Source: Arenimonas sp.
GTDB taxonomy: Bacteria > Pseudomonadota > Alphaproteobacteria > Rhizobiales > Rhizobiaceae
DNA length: 64,000 bases
Assembly (NCBI GenBank): GCA_019459145.1
Contig: JAIBEK010000026.1
Span: 1-64,000 of the forward strand
Reading direction: 5' to 3'
Positions 29,231-38,013 of this stretch are shown here, one piece after another; the stretch's first letter is position 1; each line of letters opens with the position of its first letter. Below the pieces are notes generated by a model. The model did no database searches and was not told where the DNA came from. It saw only the letters and a list, made by a program, of their open reading frames with translations. Position numbers and translations under genes: made by a program.

Positions 29231-30634
29231 ATGGCGGTCATCCACACTGCGGAGAAATTGCTGCCATCCGGCCTCCATCCGGCATTGCACAAGCTCGTCT
29301 CGGCGCTGTCGCGCCAGGACGAGACGGCGCGTGCCCAGCGCATGGCGCTGATCGCCTTTGCCATCCGCGTCGTCTCCGCCGCCATCGCCTTCGGCTCGCA
29401 GATCATCCAGGCGCGCCTGATGGGCGAGTTCGAATACGGCATATTCGTCTTCGTCTGGGTTCTGGTCGTGCTTTTCGGCAACCTCTCCTGCCTCGGCTTC
29501 CACACCGCCGTCATCCGCTTCCTGCCGCAGTATGACGCCCGCGACGCCCGCGACGAGATCCGCGGGCTGACGATGACCGCCAGGGTCTTCTCGATCGGCT
29601 CGGCCAGCGCGCTCGCCCTCATCGGCTTTGCCGTGCTGCACTTCTTTGGCGAGGCGATCGAGGCCTACTACATGATCCCGCTGTTCCTCGGCCTCCTGGC
29701 GCTGCCGATGATCGCGCTCGGCGACGTGCTGGACGGCACGGCGCGGGCCAATAGCTGGCCGGTGGCGGCCCTTTCCCCGACCTATATCGTCCGCCCGCTG
29801 TTGATCCTCGGCTTCATGCTGGCGGCGGTCGCCCTCGGCGCGCCGCATACCGCGACGACGGCGATGCAGGCGGCGCTCGCCGCGACCTATGTGACGAGCC
29901 TCGGCCAGTTCCTCACCATCGACCGCAGGCTCCAGCAGCGCTACATCGCCGGACCGCGCAAGATCGACTTCCTCGCCTGGTTCAAGGTGGCGCTGCCGAT
30001 CTTCCTGATCGACGGATTCGGCTTCCTGCTGACCAATTCCGACGTCGTCGTGGTCGGACTCTATCTCGAGCCGGACCAGGTGGCGATCTACTTCGCCGCC
30101 GCCAAGACCATGGCGCTGGTGCAGTTCGTCTTCTTCGCGGTCAAGGCCGCCGCCGCCCCGCGCTTCGCGGCGATGATGGCCGACGACGATCTGCGCCCGC
30201 TCGCCGTCTTTGCCGGCACCACCGTACGCTGGAGCTTCTGGCCCTCTCTGGTCGTCGGCCTGACCGTACTTGCCGCCGGCAATCTGCTGCTGTCGCTGTT
30301 CGGCAATGCGTTTACCGCCGGCTACTGGCTGATGGCGATCCTGTTTGCCGGCAGCCTGTCGAAGGCGATCGTCGGCCCCGGCGAGGTGCTGCTGACCATG
30401 GCCGGCAAGCAGCGGCTGTGCGTGCTGGTCTATGTCGCCGCACTTGCCGCCAATATCGGCCTCAACGTGACGATGATCCCACTCTATGGCCTGACCGGCG
30501 CGGCCGCCGCGACCGCCGCGGCGATGATGGTCGAGGCGGTTCTGCTGCATCTGGCCGTGCGCTCCTCGCTCGGCATCGTACTCTTCGCCTTTGCCGACCC
30601 GCTGGCGATCCTGAACAAGACGAGGACGTCCTGA
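29231..30634 (+). CDS. MOP-superfamily polysaccharide flippase (Wzx-like)
   Basis: 467 residues from MAVIHTAEKLLP; the track ORF starts 42 residues earlier within the secA terminator area. It has about twelve transmembrane helices and the features of the polysaccharide-synthesis/oligosaccharide flippase family (IQARLMGEFEYGIFVFVW, LPIFLIDGFGFLLTNSDVVVVGLYL). It is expected to flip lipid-linked glycans across the inner membrane. Two bases separate its stop from the next gene, so it works with that acetyltransferase. No glycosyltransferases are adjacent. Confidence 0.88.
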   Translation: MAVIHTAEKLLPSGLHPALHKLVSALSRQDETARAQRMALIAFAIRVVSAAIAFGSQIIQARLMGEFEYGIFVFVWVLVVLFGNLSCLGFHTAVIRFLPQYDARDARDEIRGLTMTARVFSIGSASALALIGFAVLHFFGEAIEAYYMIPLFLGLLALPMIALGDVLDGTARANSWPVAALSPTYIVRPLLILGFMLAAVALGAPHTATTAMQAALAATYVTSLGQFLTIDRRLQQRYIAGPRKIDFLAWFKVALPIFLIDGFGFLLTNSDVVVVGLYLEPDQVAIYFAAAKTMALVQFVFFAVKAAAAPRFAAMMADDDLRPLAVFAGTTVRWSFWPSLVVGLTVLAAGNLLLSLFGNAFTAGYWLMAILFAGSLSKAIVGPGEVLLTMAGKQRLCVLVYVAALAANIGLNVTMIPLYGLTGAAAATAAAMMVEAVLLHLAVRSSLGIVLFAFADPLAILNKTRTS

Positions 30635-30636
30635 TC

Positions 30637-31914
30637 ATGGTGGAACCACCGATCTACAGCGAGAGCATGAACAGCAATGCCAACCGGCTGGTCGGCACGC
30701 TGGCGGGCGAGACCGACGGTCGTCCCGCCGCCGACCTGCGCCTCGACGTCGGCCGACCCGGCCGGCAGCTCAGCCTTTATCCCGGTCGCGTCGGCTACGA
30801 CCTACAGGAGGAACTCGACTTCCTCACCTATCGCGTGATGGAGGCCAATGTCTTCTTCGCCCCGCGTTTCCTCGCGCCTGCCATGCCGCGGCTCGAGGAA
30901 AGGCAGATCCGGCTTGCCGTCCTGCGTGACGAGGATGCGCGCCGCAGCCGCGTGCGCCTGATGATGCCGTTCTCCGTCGAAAAGCCCGGCTTTTCCGTCG
31001 GCCCGTCGATCCTGCGGATCTGGTCCAATCCGTTCGGCCCGCTCGGCACGCCGCTGGTCGATGCCGAGGGCGCGGCCGAGACGATCGACAACATGCTGGA
31101 GGCCCTCGCCCGGCCGGAAGCCCGCTTGCCGGGTGTGCTGGTGCTGCCGGATTTGCGCCTCAACGGCCGGTTTGCCCAATTGCTGAAAGCGGTGGCGATC
31201 GGCCGCGACCTGCCGCTGACGGTTACCAACACCTTCGAGCGACCCATGCTGCAAAGCGAGGAGGACGGCGACGCCTATCTCAAGACGACGATCGCCAAGA
31301 ACCACCTGCGCGACATGCGCCGGCAGTTCCGCCTGCTGGGAGAACAGGGACGCGTGAGCTACAACGTCGCCCGCCAGCCCGACGATATCCGCCTGCGCAT
31401 GGAGGAGTTCCTGGCGCTCGAGGCCAGCGGCTGGAAGGGGCGCAAGCGCTCCGCCATGGTCATGGACCGCTTCCGCGCCGCCTTTGCCCGCGAGGCGATC
31501 ACCAACCTGGCCGAAGTCGACGCCGTGCGCATTCACACGCTCGACCTCGACGGCCGGGCGATCGCCTCGATGGTGGTGTTCATCATGGCCGGCGAGGCCT
31601 ATACGTGGAAGACCGCCTATGACGAGCGCTATGCCCGTTTCTCGCCGGGCAAGCTGCTGCTCGCCGACCTGACCGACTGGCATCTCGACGACGCCAATAT
31701 CGAGCGCACCGACAGTTGCGCCGTGCCGGATCATCCGATCATGAGCCGGTTCTGGAAGGAGCGCGAGGAGATGGGAACGCTGCTGATCGGCCTGAAGCCC
31801 AATACCGACCGCGACATGCGCCAGGCAGCGACCCAGTTGCACCTCTACCGCAACACCCGCAACCTCGCCCGCATCCTGCGCGACAAGATCCTGTCGCGCC
31901 GCTTCAACGACTGA
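30637..31914 (+). CDS. BioF2-like/GNAT acetyltransferase linked to envelope glycans
   Basis: 425 residues from MVEPPIYSES. The track ORF reads upstream through the flippase in another frame. The central and C-terminal parts (LRDMRRQFRLLGEQG, RLRMEEFLALEASGWKGRKRSA, YTWKTAYDERYARFSPGKLLLADL) match the Acetyltransf_6 (CelD/BioF2-like) domain, often found in exopolysaccharide and cellulose loci. It probably acylates a glycan or its precursor. It is co-transcribed with the flippase. Confidence 0.85.
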   Translation: MVEPPIYSESMNSNANRLVGTLAGETDGRPAADLRLDVGRPGRQLSLYPGRVGYDLQEELDFLTYRVMEANVFFAPRFLAPAMPRLEERQIRLAVLRDEDARRSRVRLMMPFSVEKPGFSVGPSILRIWSNPFGPLGTPLVDAEGAAETIDNMLEALARPEARLPGVLVLPDLRLNGRFAQLLKAVAIGRDLPLTVTNTFERPMLQSEEDGDAYLKTTIAKNHLRDMRRQFRLLGEQGRVSYNVARQPDDIRLRMEEFLALEASGWKGRKRSAMVMDRFRAAFAREAITNLAEVDAVRIHTLDLDGRAIASMVVFIMAGEAYTWKTAYDERYARFSPGKLLLADLTDWHLDDANIERTDSCAVPDHPIMSRFWKEREEMGTLLIGLKPNTDRDMRQAATQLHLYRNTRNLARILRDKILSRRFND

Positions 31915-31930
31915 GCGCCCCCCACAGAGC

Positions 31931-33595
31931 CTATTCGGCGGCGAGCGCCGGTTCGCGGTCGCGCAAGAACCGGCGGATGACCTTGCCGCTGGTGGTCAGC
32001 GGCATTTCGTCGATGAACTCCACCTCGCGCGGATATTCGTGCATCGAAAGCCGCTGCTTGACCCAGTCGCCGATCTCGGCGGCAAGCTGCGGGCTGGGCT
32101 GATAGCCCTGCGAAAGCACGACGAAGGCCTTGACGATCTCGGTGCGCAGCGGATCGGGCTTGCCGATGGCGGCCGCCAGCCGGACCGCCGGATGGCCGAT
32201 GAGACAGTCCTCGATTTCGGCGGGGCCGATGCGATAGCCGGAAGAGGTGATGACATCGTCGTCGCGACCAAAGAACTCGACATAGCCGTCCGCATCCATC
32301 CGGCCGAGATCGCCGGTCTTCATCCAGTCGCCGACGAATTTTCGCGCCGTCGCCGCCTCGTCGTTCCAGTAGCCGAGGAACATCACCGGATCGGGCCTTT
32401 TGATCGCCACCTGGCCGGTGACGCCCGCGGGCACTTCACGGCCCGCCTCGTCGATGATCGCCACCCGATGGCCAGGCACGGCACGGCCGATGGCGCCGGC
32501 CCTGGTCACGCCGAGATTTGCCGCCGACCCGAGGACGAAATTGCACTCGGTCTGGCCGTAGAATTCGTTGGGCACGATGCCGAGCGTCGCCTTCACCCAT
32601 TCATAGGTTTCACGGCCGAGCGATTCGCCGGCCGAGCCGATGCTGCGCAGCACGAGATCGTATTTCTCCAGCGGCTTTTCGACGGACTTCAGCAGGCGCA
32701 GGGCGGTTGGCGGAATGAAGGCGTTTCGCACCTTCATCTCGGCCATGATGCGAAAGGCCGTGTCGGGATCGAACTTCTGCGCCGGTGACGAAACGACCGG
32801 CACGCCGAGCATCAACGCCGGAAGCAGCGCATTGAGCAGGCCGCCGGCCCAGGCCCAGTCGGACGGTGTCCAGATCTTGTCGCCCGGTTGGGGGAGGAAA
32901 TCATGCACCATCTGAAAGCCGGGAATGTGGCCCGGCAAAACCCGGTGGCCATGCAGCGCCCCCTTCGGCGGACCGGTCGTGCCCGAGGTGAAGATCATCA
33001 GGGCCGGCGTATCCGGTCCAGTATCGGCGACCTCAAAAACAGGCGGATGGGCGGCGACGAGGTCGGCAAAGCAGTGAGCATCATCGCAGGGCGCACCAGT
33101 CGTGATCACATGCTCGAGGACCGGCAGGTCCGGCCGGATCTCGGCCAGACGCGCAAGTCCGAAATCATTGGTGACGATCGCCTTCGCGCCGGCGGCCGCC
33201 AACCGGTATTGCAGCGCCTCGACCCCGAACAGCAGCGCCAGAGGCAGGGCGATGGCACCCATCTTGTAGATGGCCACATGGGCGATCACCGTCTCGAACG
33301 ATTGCGGCAAAAGCAGCGCGATGCGGTCGCCGCGGGCGATGCCGAGCGCGGCCAGCGCATGGGCGAAGGCCGAGGATTGCGCCGAAAGCTCGCCATAGGT
33401 CATCGACGGGTGGCGGCCGTCCGGTGAGAAATGTTCGAGGCAGACGCGGTCGGGATGATGCCGCGCCCAGTCGTCGCTGACCGCGCGGCCGATATTGAAA
33501 TTGCCGGGGATCTGCCACGCGAAGTCGCGACACAGACGCTCATAGGAGCTGCTTTCGGGCAGAAACATGCGGGGTTTTCCGAATTGACCTGCCAT
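31931..33595 (-). CDS. AMP-dependent acyl-CoA synthetase
   Basis: ANL-superfamily ligase that activates a carboxylic acid as acyl-AMP and then acyl-CoA. It is 554 residues from MAGQFGKPRMF, with AAAGGA upstream; MFLPESSS at 33568 is an alternative start. The P-loop IFTSGTTGPPKG, the motif NEFYGQTECNFV, the hinge TGDLGRMDADGYVEFFGRDDD and the catalytic lysine in TTSGKVIRR are intact. The overall form resembles medium-chain acyl-CoA or acetyl-CoA synthetases. The substrate is not predictable. Confidence 0.9.
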   Translation of the reverse strand: MAGQFGKPRMFLPESSSYERLCRDFAWQIPGNFNIGRAVSDDWARHHPDRVCLEHFSPDGRHPSMTYGELSAQSSAFAHALAALGIARGDRIALLLPQSFETVIAHVAIYKMGAIALPLALLFGVEALQYRLAAAGAKAIVTNDFGLARLAEIRPDLPVLEHVITTGAPCDDAHCFADLVAAHPPVFEVADTGPDTPALMIFTSGTTGPPKGALHGHRVLPGHIPGFQMVHDFLPQPGDKIWTPSDWAWAGGLLNALLPALMLGVPVVSSPAQKFDPDTAFRIMAEMKVRNAFIPPTALRLLKSVEKPLEKYDLVLRSIGSAGESLGRETYEWVKATLGIVPNEFYGQTECNFVLGSAANLGVTRAGAIGRAVPGHRVAIIDEAGREVPAGVTGQVAIKRPDPVMFLGYWNDEAATARKFVGDWMKTGDLGRMDADGYVEFFGRDDDVITSSGYRIGPAEIEDCLIGHPAVRLAAAIGKPDPLRTEIVKAFVVLSQGYQPSPQLAAEIGDWVKQRLSMHEYPREVEFIDEMPLTTSGKVIRRFLRDREPALAAE

Positions 33596-33799
33596 TTTGC
33601 TAGCATTCCTTTCGCAACTGCACAATGGAAGGGCGAAATGCCGGTCCGCAGCCGCCCGGGCGGGCTTGCGTTTCTGGACAGCCTCGGAAACGACGTGCTA
33701 ACTAGACAAGCCGGATTCTCACCCGCCAGGGGCATGAGCCGGCGGGGCCAGGCTATGGCAGGGCGCCCAAATTCCTTTCCGATCGCAGAGACCCATTCG

Positions 33800-34246
33800 A
33801 TGAAAACATCCGGCAAGAACCCGCGCCCAGCCCAGCCCGTTCGACAGGTCACCGTCGATGCCGGGCTACTGCCGAAGACGGCGAATGCGAAGCGTGGCCC
33901 GGACGCGGCCGATCGCCCGGCGACGGCGACGGTCAACATCGTCGCCCCCGTCCCCCCGGCCGTCTCCGCCGCGCGCCTGGAGATGAAGCAGCAGGCGATG
34001 AAATCGGCGCTGATGAAGGTCGGCGCCGCCATAGACGGCGGCGAGATCCCGGCGGCTGAAGCCAAGCGGTTCGTGCTGGGGCGGGTCGTCAGGGGCCTCG
34101 GATCGGTCGAGGCCGCGGAAAAATGGTATCGCAGCCACCACTTCGCCGAACTGGGCGGCCGGACCCCGGCTCAACTGGTACGCGCCGGCGAATTGAAGGC
34201 GCTGCTTGCACAGTTGGACGCGGCGAAGGCGGAACCAAAGGCCTGA
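33800..34246 (+). CDS. Small protein with ParS/MbcA-like C-terminal region (tentative)
   Basis: 148 residues from MKTSGKNPRPAQ. The start is uncertain because the ribosome binding site is weak and the frame is open further upstream. The N-terminal 60 residues are basic and disordered. The C-terminal part (SVEAAEKWYRSHHFAELGGRTPAQLVRAGELKALLAQLD) resembles the toxin-binding domain of Xre/MbcA/ParS antitoxins (DUF2384). No helix-turn-helix and no adjacent RES-type toxin is seen, so an antitoxin role is not shown. It could be an unrelated helical protein. Confidence 0.55.
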   Translation: MKTSGKNPRPAQPVRQVTVDAGLLPKTANAKRGPDAADRPATATVNIVAPVPPAVSAARLEMKQQAMKSALMKVGAAIDGGEIPAAEAKRFVLGRVVRGLGSVEAAEKWYRSHHFAELGGRTPAQLVRAGELKALLAQLDAAKAEPKA

Positions 34247-34389
34247 GGCAGATGAAACGTCGGTGGCAGACGGTTTGGCGCGACCACGATTGGAGAGTTT
34301 TCGCCCACAAGCTGCCGACGATTTATGCCGGGTTTGCAACAGCTGACGTCCACGCCACAGACGAAGTGTGGCAGCGACAATGCAGCGAT

Positions 34390-34474
34390 TGGTGCCCCAT
34401 GCCGGAATCGAACCAGCACTCCTTTCGGAACTCGATTTTGAGTCGAGCGCGTCTACCAGTTCCGCCAATGGGGC
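34390..34474 (-). tRNA. tRNA-Leu (anticodon CAA)
   Basis: 85 nt including an encoded 3' CCA. The acceptor stem pairs GCCCCAT with ATGGGGC. The anticodon stem CTCGA/TCGAG encloses the loop CTCAAAA, giving anticodon CAA. The T arm is GCTGG-TTCGATT-CCGGC. The long variable arm (TTCCGAAAGGAG) is that of a class II leucine tRNA. It reads UUG codons. Confidence 0.95.
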
Positions 34475-34508
34475 ACAGAAGCGTCGTGTGTCGGTAGGAC
34501 AGCGCCGG

Positions 34509-34536
34509 ACTATACGAAGCGCGCCGAGGCGGTCAA
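34509..34536 (-). promoter_or_regulatory. Promoter of tRNA-Leu
   Basis: Minus-strand TTGACC (34531-34536) and TATAGT (34509-34514) separated by 16 bp. It ends 34 bp before the mature tRNA 5' end. The -35 lies inside a plus-strand terminator hairpin. Confidence 0.75.
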
Positions 34537-34546
34537 CCGCCTTTTT
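34527..34546 (+). terminator. Plus-strand terminator overlapping the tRNA-Leu promoter
   Basis: AGGCGG-TCAA-CCGCCT followed by TTTT, a compact hairpin with a T5 tract on the plus strand. It would stop transcripts from the 33800-34246 gene that run antisense through the tRNA. The loop bases are part of the tRNA -35 element. Confidence 0.6.
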
Positions 34547-34663
34547 CGCCGAAGCACGTTCACAGGATTGTTTTCGATCGGGATGGTGCGACGCAGCGCC
34601 GGGCATTTACAGTGGCCTGTCGCTTAACTAAAACCGCTCGGCCCGAGGAACAGGAAAACAACC

Positions 34664-35245
34664 ATGCTGCGCCGCCTCTACGACTGGACCATGTCACTGG
34701 CGGCAACCCGCCATGCCGAAAAAGGCCTGTTCGGTGTGTCCTTCATCGAAAGCTCGTTCTTTCCCATTCCGCCGGACGTGCTGCTGATCCCGATGGTGAT
34801 CGCCAAGCCGGCGAACTGGATGAGGCTGGCGCTGATCTGCACTGTCGCATCCGTGCTCGGTGCCTTTCTCGGCTACGCGATCGGCATGTTCCTCTACGAC
34901 CTGATCGGTCGCCCGATCCTTGCCTTCTACGGCAAGGAGAACGCCTTCGAGCAGGTCGCCGAGTGGTACAATATTTGGGGCGGCTGGGGAGTGCTGTTTG
35001 CCGCCATCACCCCCTTTCCCTACAAGGTGCTGACCATCTTTTCCGGCGCGACGGGGCTCAACTTCTTCATCTTCACCATGGTCAGCATCATCGGCCGGGC
35101 CGCGCGCTTCTTTCTCGTCGCCTGGCTGCTCGGCCGCTATGGCGAGCCGATCCGCATCTTCATCGAGAAATATCTCAGCCTTCTTTTCACCCTGTTCATG
35201 GTGCTGCTGATCGGCGGCTTCTATCTGGTGAAATTCGCCTTCTGA
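34664..35245 (+). CDS. DedA/YqaA family inner membrane protein
   Basis: 193 residues with about five hydrophobic segments and a VTT-type core: FIESSFFPIPPDVLLIPMVIAKP, TVASVLGAFLGYAIG, AAITPFPYKVLTIFSGATGLN, IIGRAARFFLVAWLLGRYG. Relatives of DedA act in lipid (undecaprenyl phosphate) recycling and membrane homeostasis; YqaA itself is not characterised. It lies 12 bp upstream of dsbB on the same strand. Confidence 0.9.
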   Translation: MLRRLYDWTMSLAATRHAEKGLFGVSFIESSFFPIPPDVLLIPMVIAKPANWMRLALICTVASVLGAFLGYAIGMFLYDLIGRPILAFYGKENAFEQVAEWYNIWGGWGVLFAAITPFPYKVLTIFSGATGLNFFIFTMVSIIGRAARFFLVAWLLGRYGEPIRIFIEKYLSLLFTLFMVLLIGGFYLVKFAF

Positions 35246-35257
35246 CGGGATCGAACA

Positions 35258-35770
35258 ATGAGCCTCTCCACCTCCCTAGCAAAGTCCGATACCGCAATCG
35301 CCGCCGTTCTGACGCTCGGCATGGCGGTCGTCGTCGGCTCGGCGCTCGGCTTCGAGCACATCGGCGGCTACATTCCCTGCGCGCTCTGCCTTTTGCAGCG
35401 CAATCCCTATTACATCGGCGTGGGCATCGGCGCGCTGGCACTGCTGTCGTCGGTGTTCAAGCTGCCGCCGATCGTCACGCGCGGCCTTTTCGCCGTCATC
35501 GCCGTGCTGATGATCGTCAGCATCGGGCTTGGCGCCTATCATGCCGGCGTCGAGTGGAAGTTCTGGGAAGGCCCGGCCAGTTGCACCATCGGCGCGACCG
35601 GCGGCGAAGCCCCGGTCAACGTGCTCGAAGCGCTGAACTCGACCAAGGCGCCGTCCTGCACGGAAGCGACGCTGCGCGTGCTCGGCCTGTCCTTTGCCGG
35701 CTGGAATGTGCTGACCAGCGCAGCGCTCGCAGCAATCGCGCTGTGGGCGACGTTGCGCAAGCGCGGCTGA
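35258..35770 (+). CDS. dsbB: Disulfide bond formation protein DsbB
   Basis: Quinone reductase of the inner membrane that reoxidises DsbA. It is 170 residues with four transmembrane helices. The first redox pair is CALC (CALCLLQRNPYYIG). The second periplasmic loop carries SCTIG and PSCTEA cysteines, completing the pair needed for transfer. It is probably in an operon with the YqaA-like gene and converges on the HNH gene 5 bp away. Confidence 0.9.
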   Translation: MSLSTSLAKSDTAIAAVLTLGMAVVVGSALGFEHIGGYIPCALCLLQRNPYYIGVGIGALALLSSVFKLPPIVTRGLFAVIAVLMIVSIGLGAYHAGVEWKFWEGPASCTIGATGGEAPVNVLEALNSTKAPSCTEATLRVLGLSFAGWNVLTSAALAAIALWATLRKRG

Positions 35771-35775
35771 GCCGC

Positions 35776-36333
35776 TTACGGCTGCAGTTCGGAATCCCAG
35801 TAGAGATAGTCGACCCAGCTCTCATGCAGATGGTTGGGCGGGAACGACCGGCCATTGTTGTGCAGGTCCTGCACGGTCGGGCGGTAGGGCTTCTGGTGCG
35901 GGAACATCTGCGCCTGGCGCGGCAGCTTGCTGCCCTTGCGCAGGTTGCACGGCGAGCAGGCGGCCACCACGTTTTCCCAGGTGGTCTCACCACCGTGGGC
36001 GCGCGGGACGACATGGTCGAAGGTCAGGTCCTCGTCGGAGCCGCAATACTGGCATTCGAACTTGTCGCGCAGGAAGACGTTGAAGCGGGTAAACGCCGGA
36101 TTGCGCGTCGGCTGGACATAGGTCTTCAGGCTGACGACGCTCGGCAGCCGCATGGAAAAGCTCGGCGAGCAGACGGAATGGTCGTATTCGGCGATGATGT
36201 TCACACGGTCAAGAAAGACCGCCTTGATCGCGTCCTGCCAGGACCACAGCGACAAGGGATAGTAACTCAGCGGCCTGTAGTCGGCATTCAGCACGAGTGC
36301 CGGCAAGGACTGGGGTGAGACTGCAATCGTCAA
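35776..36333 (-). CDS. HNH endonuclease family protein
   Basis: 185 residues. A TTG start at 36333 is supported by AGGAG 7 bp upstream. The HNH domain (about 95-140) has paired zinc cysteines CQYC and CSPC, the motif TFDHVVPRAHGG and an NVVAACSPCNLRKGS end. This HNH form is chromosomally conserved in rhizobia outside any phage or restriction context. Its role is unknown, possibly DNA repair. Confidence 0.9.
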   Translation of the reverse strand: MTIAVSPQSLPALVLNADYRPLSYYPLSLWSWQDAIKAVFLDRVNIIAEYDHSVCSPSFSMRLPSVVSLKTYVQPTRNPAFTRFNVFLRDKFECQYCGSDEDLTFDHVVPRAHGGETTWENVVAACSPCNLRKGSKLPRQAQMFPHQKPYRPTVQDLHNNGRSFPPNHLHESWVDYLYWDSELQP

Positions 36334-36430
36334 GGCATTCTCCTGATCGATTCGGCACCTGTGTTTTTATATTAGGTCCGTTGTGACAGCCTTGTGAAGC
36401 CCCCTTTCCGCGGGGCGCCCTTCCGTCGCG

Positions 36431-37078
36431 CTATTCGACCGCGGGAAGGGCCTCCCGGCCCCTTCCCGCGGCATAATGCGCCCAGAACAGCCGGGCGGCG
36501 ATCGACCGCCAGGGCCGCCATGCCTCGGCGATTTCGACCACCTGCCGGATGTCGGGCCGCGCATCATGGCCGAAGGCATCGCCGACGGCGGCGCGCAGCG
36601 CTACGTCGCCTGCCGGAAAAATGTCGGCATGGCCGCCGCAGAACATCAGGTAGACCTCTGCGGTCCACAAGCCGATGCCCTTGAGCGCCGTCAGTTTTTC
36701 GATCGCCTCGGTCGCGTCGAGGCGGGAGAGCGTCGACAGGTCGAGGGTTCCCGACGCGACGGCGCGGGCGGCAAACTCGAGGGTGGATGCCTTGGCGCGC
36801 GACAGGCCGAGGCCGGCGACCACATCGGCATCGAGCCCGAGATAGGCTTCGGCCGTGGGTGGCCCGCCGCTTGCCGCCGTGATGCGGGTCCAGATCGCCT
36901 CGGCGCTGGCCCGCGACACCATCTGCGAGACGACGATATGGGCGAGACCGGAAAAGCCGGGTTCGGCAAGGCGCAGCGGCAGCGGAGCATGGCGGCGGGC
37001 GAGCGGTGCGAGGCGCGGATCGATGGCGATGAGTTCGCAGAGACCGAACGCCACGTCTGCCGGGCTGGTGATGATCAT
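36431..37078 (-). CDS. DNA-3-methyladenine glycosylase, AlkA-type
   Basis: Base-excision enzyme that removes alkylated purines. It is 215 residues. The helix-hairpin-helix LKGIGLWTAEVYLMFCGGHADIFPAGD carries the catalytic Asp at its end, in the HhH-GPD family layout. The N-terminal AlkA domain is missing or short, as in the single-domain forms common in alphaproteobacteria. It is divergent from gluQ with a gap of about 53 bp. Confidence 0.9.
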   Translation of the reverse strand: MIITSPADVAFGLCELIAIDPRLAPLARRHAPLPLRLAEPGFSGLAHIVVSQMVSRASAEAIWTRITAASGGPPTAEAYLGLDADVVAGLGLSRAKASTLEFAARAVASGTLDLSTLSRLDATEAIEKLTALKGIGLWTAEVYLMFCGGHADIFPAGDVALRAAVGDAFGHDARPDIRQVVEIAEAWRPWRSIAARLFWAHYAAGRGREALPAVE

Positions 37079-37131
37079 TTCGGTTTCGTCCCGCTCTTTT
37101 CCCCGCGCCCGATTTCGTGCGAGAGGGAAGC

Positions 37132-38013
37132 ATGATCGCCTCCATTCGTCAAAGACCGGTTCTGCGCTTTGCCCCCAGCCCCAACGGCCTGCTGCACCTC
37201 GGCCATGCGCTCTCGGCGCTTCTCAATGCCGACAGGGCGGAAAAGCTCGGCGGCCGCCTGCTGCTGCGCATGGAAGACATAGACGTCAACCGCTGCGCAC
37301 CCGAATTCGAACAGGCGATCCTCGAGGATCTGGCCTGGCTCGGGCTCGACTGGGAGCAGCCGGTACGCCGCCAGTCGGAACATTTCGACGATTATCGCGC
37401 GGCACTCGACAAGCTGATTGCCCGCGGCCTCGTCTATCCGACCTTCATGACCCGCGGCGCGGTGAAGGCCCGCGTCGCAGGCGCCGAGGCGGAGGGCCGG
37501 GCATGGCCGCGCGATCCCGACGGCGCACCGCTCTATCCGCCGGACGAGCGAGACCTTTCCGATGGCGAGCGAGAGGCACGTATCGCGGCCGGCGCCCGCC
37601 ACGCCTTTCGGCTCGACATGGGCCGGGCGATGGCGGAATGCGGCGCGCATCTCGCCTGGACGGAAACGGGCGACGGACAAACCGGCGAGATCGCCGCCGA
37701 TCCGGCGGCCTGGGGCGATGTCGTGCTGTGGCGCTCGGACGCGCCGTCGAGCTATCACCTGTCGGTGACCGTCGACGATGCGCGCCAGGGCATTACCCAT
37801 GTCGTGCGCGGTCTCGACCTCTTTCACGCCACCTCGGTGCACCGGCTGTTGCAGAGGCTGCTCGACCTGCCGGCGCCGGTCTATCACCACCACCGGCTGA
37901 TCCTCGGGGCCGACGGCCGCAAGCTGTCGAAGAGCGAGGGCGACACCGGGCTAAGGGAACTGCGGCGGCAGGGCCTGACCTCAGCCGACATCCGCCGGCT
38001 GGTCGGGCTTTGA
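37132..38013 (+). CDS. gluQ: tRNA glutamyl-Q(34) synthetase GluQRS
   Basis: Attaches glutamate to queuosine at position 34 of tRNA-Asp. It is a truncated GluRS paralogue of 293 residues from the ATG at 37132, which has AGGGA upstream. The HIGH motif is HLGH in APSPNGLLHLGHALSAL, and the KMSKS-like motif is KLSKS. The zinc cysteines found in E. coli GluQ are absent: the equivalent region reads YPTFMTRG and LYPPDERDLS. The 3' end overlaps the convergent YihY gene by 33 bp. Confidence 0.93.
   Translation: MIASIRQRPVLRFAPSPNGLLHLGHALSALLNADRAEKLGGRLLLRMEDIDVNRCAPEFEQAILEDLAWLGLDWEQPVRRQSEHFDDYRAALDKLIARGLVYPTFMTRGAVKARVAGAEAEGRAWPRDPDGAPLYPPDERDLSDGEREARIAAGARHAFRLDMGRAMAECGAHLAWTETGDGQTGEIAADPAAWGDVVLWRSDAPSSYHLSVTVDDARQGITHVVRGLDLFHATSVHRLLQRLLDLPAPVYHHHRLILGADGRKLSKSEGDTGLRELRRQGLTSADIRRLVGL

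Noticed and set aside
34326-34389. GCCACA/TGTGGC stem downstream of tRNA-Leu as its terminator
   Set aside because: The stem is only 6 bp and no T run follows on the minus strand, so it is not supported as an intrinsic terminator.
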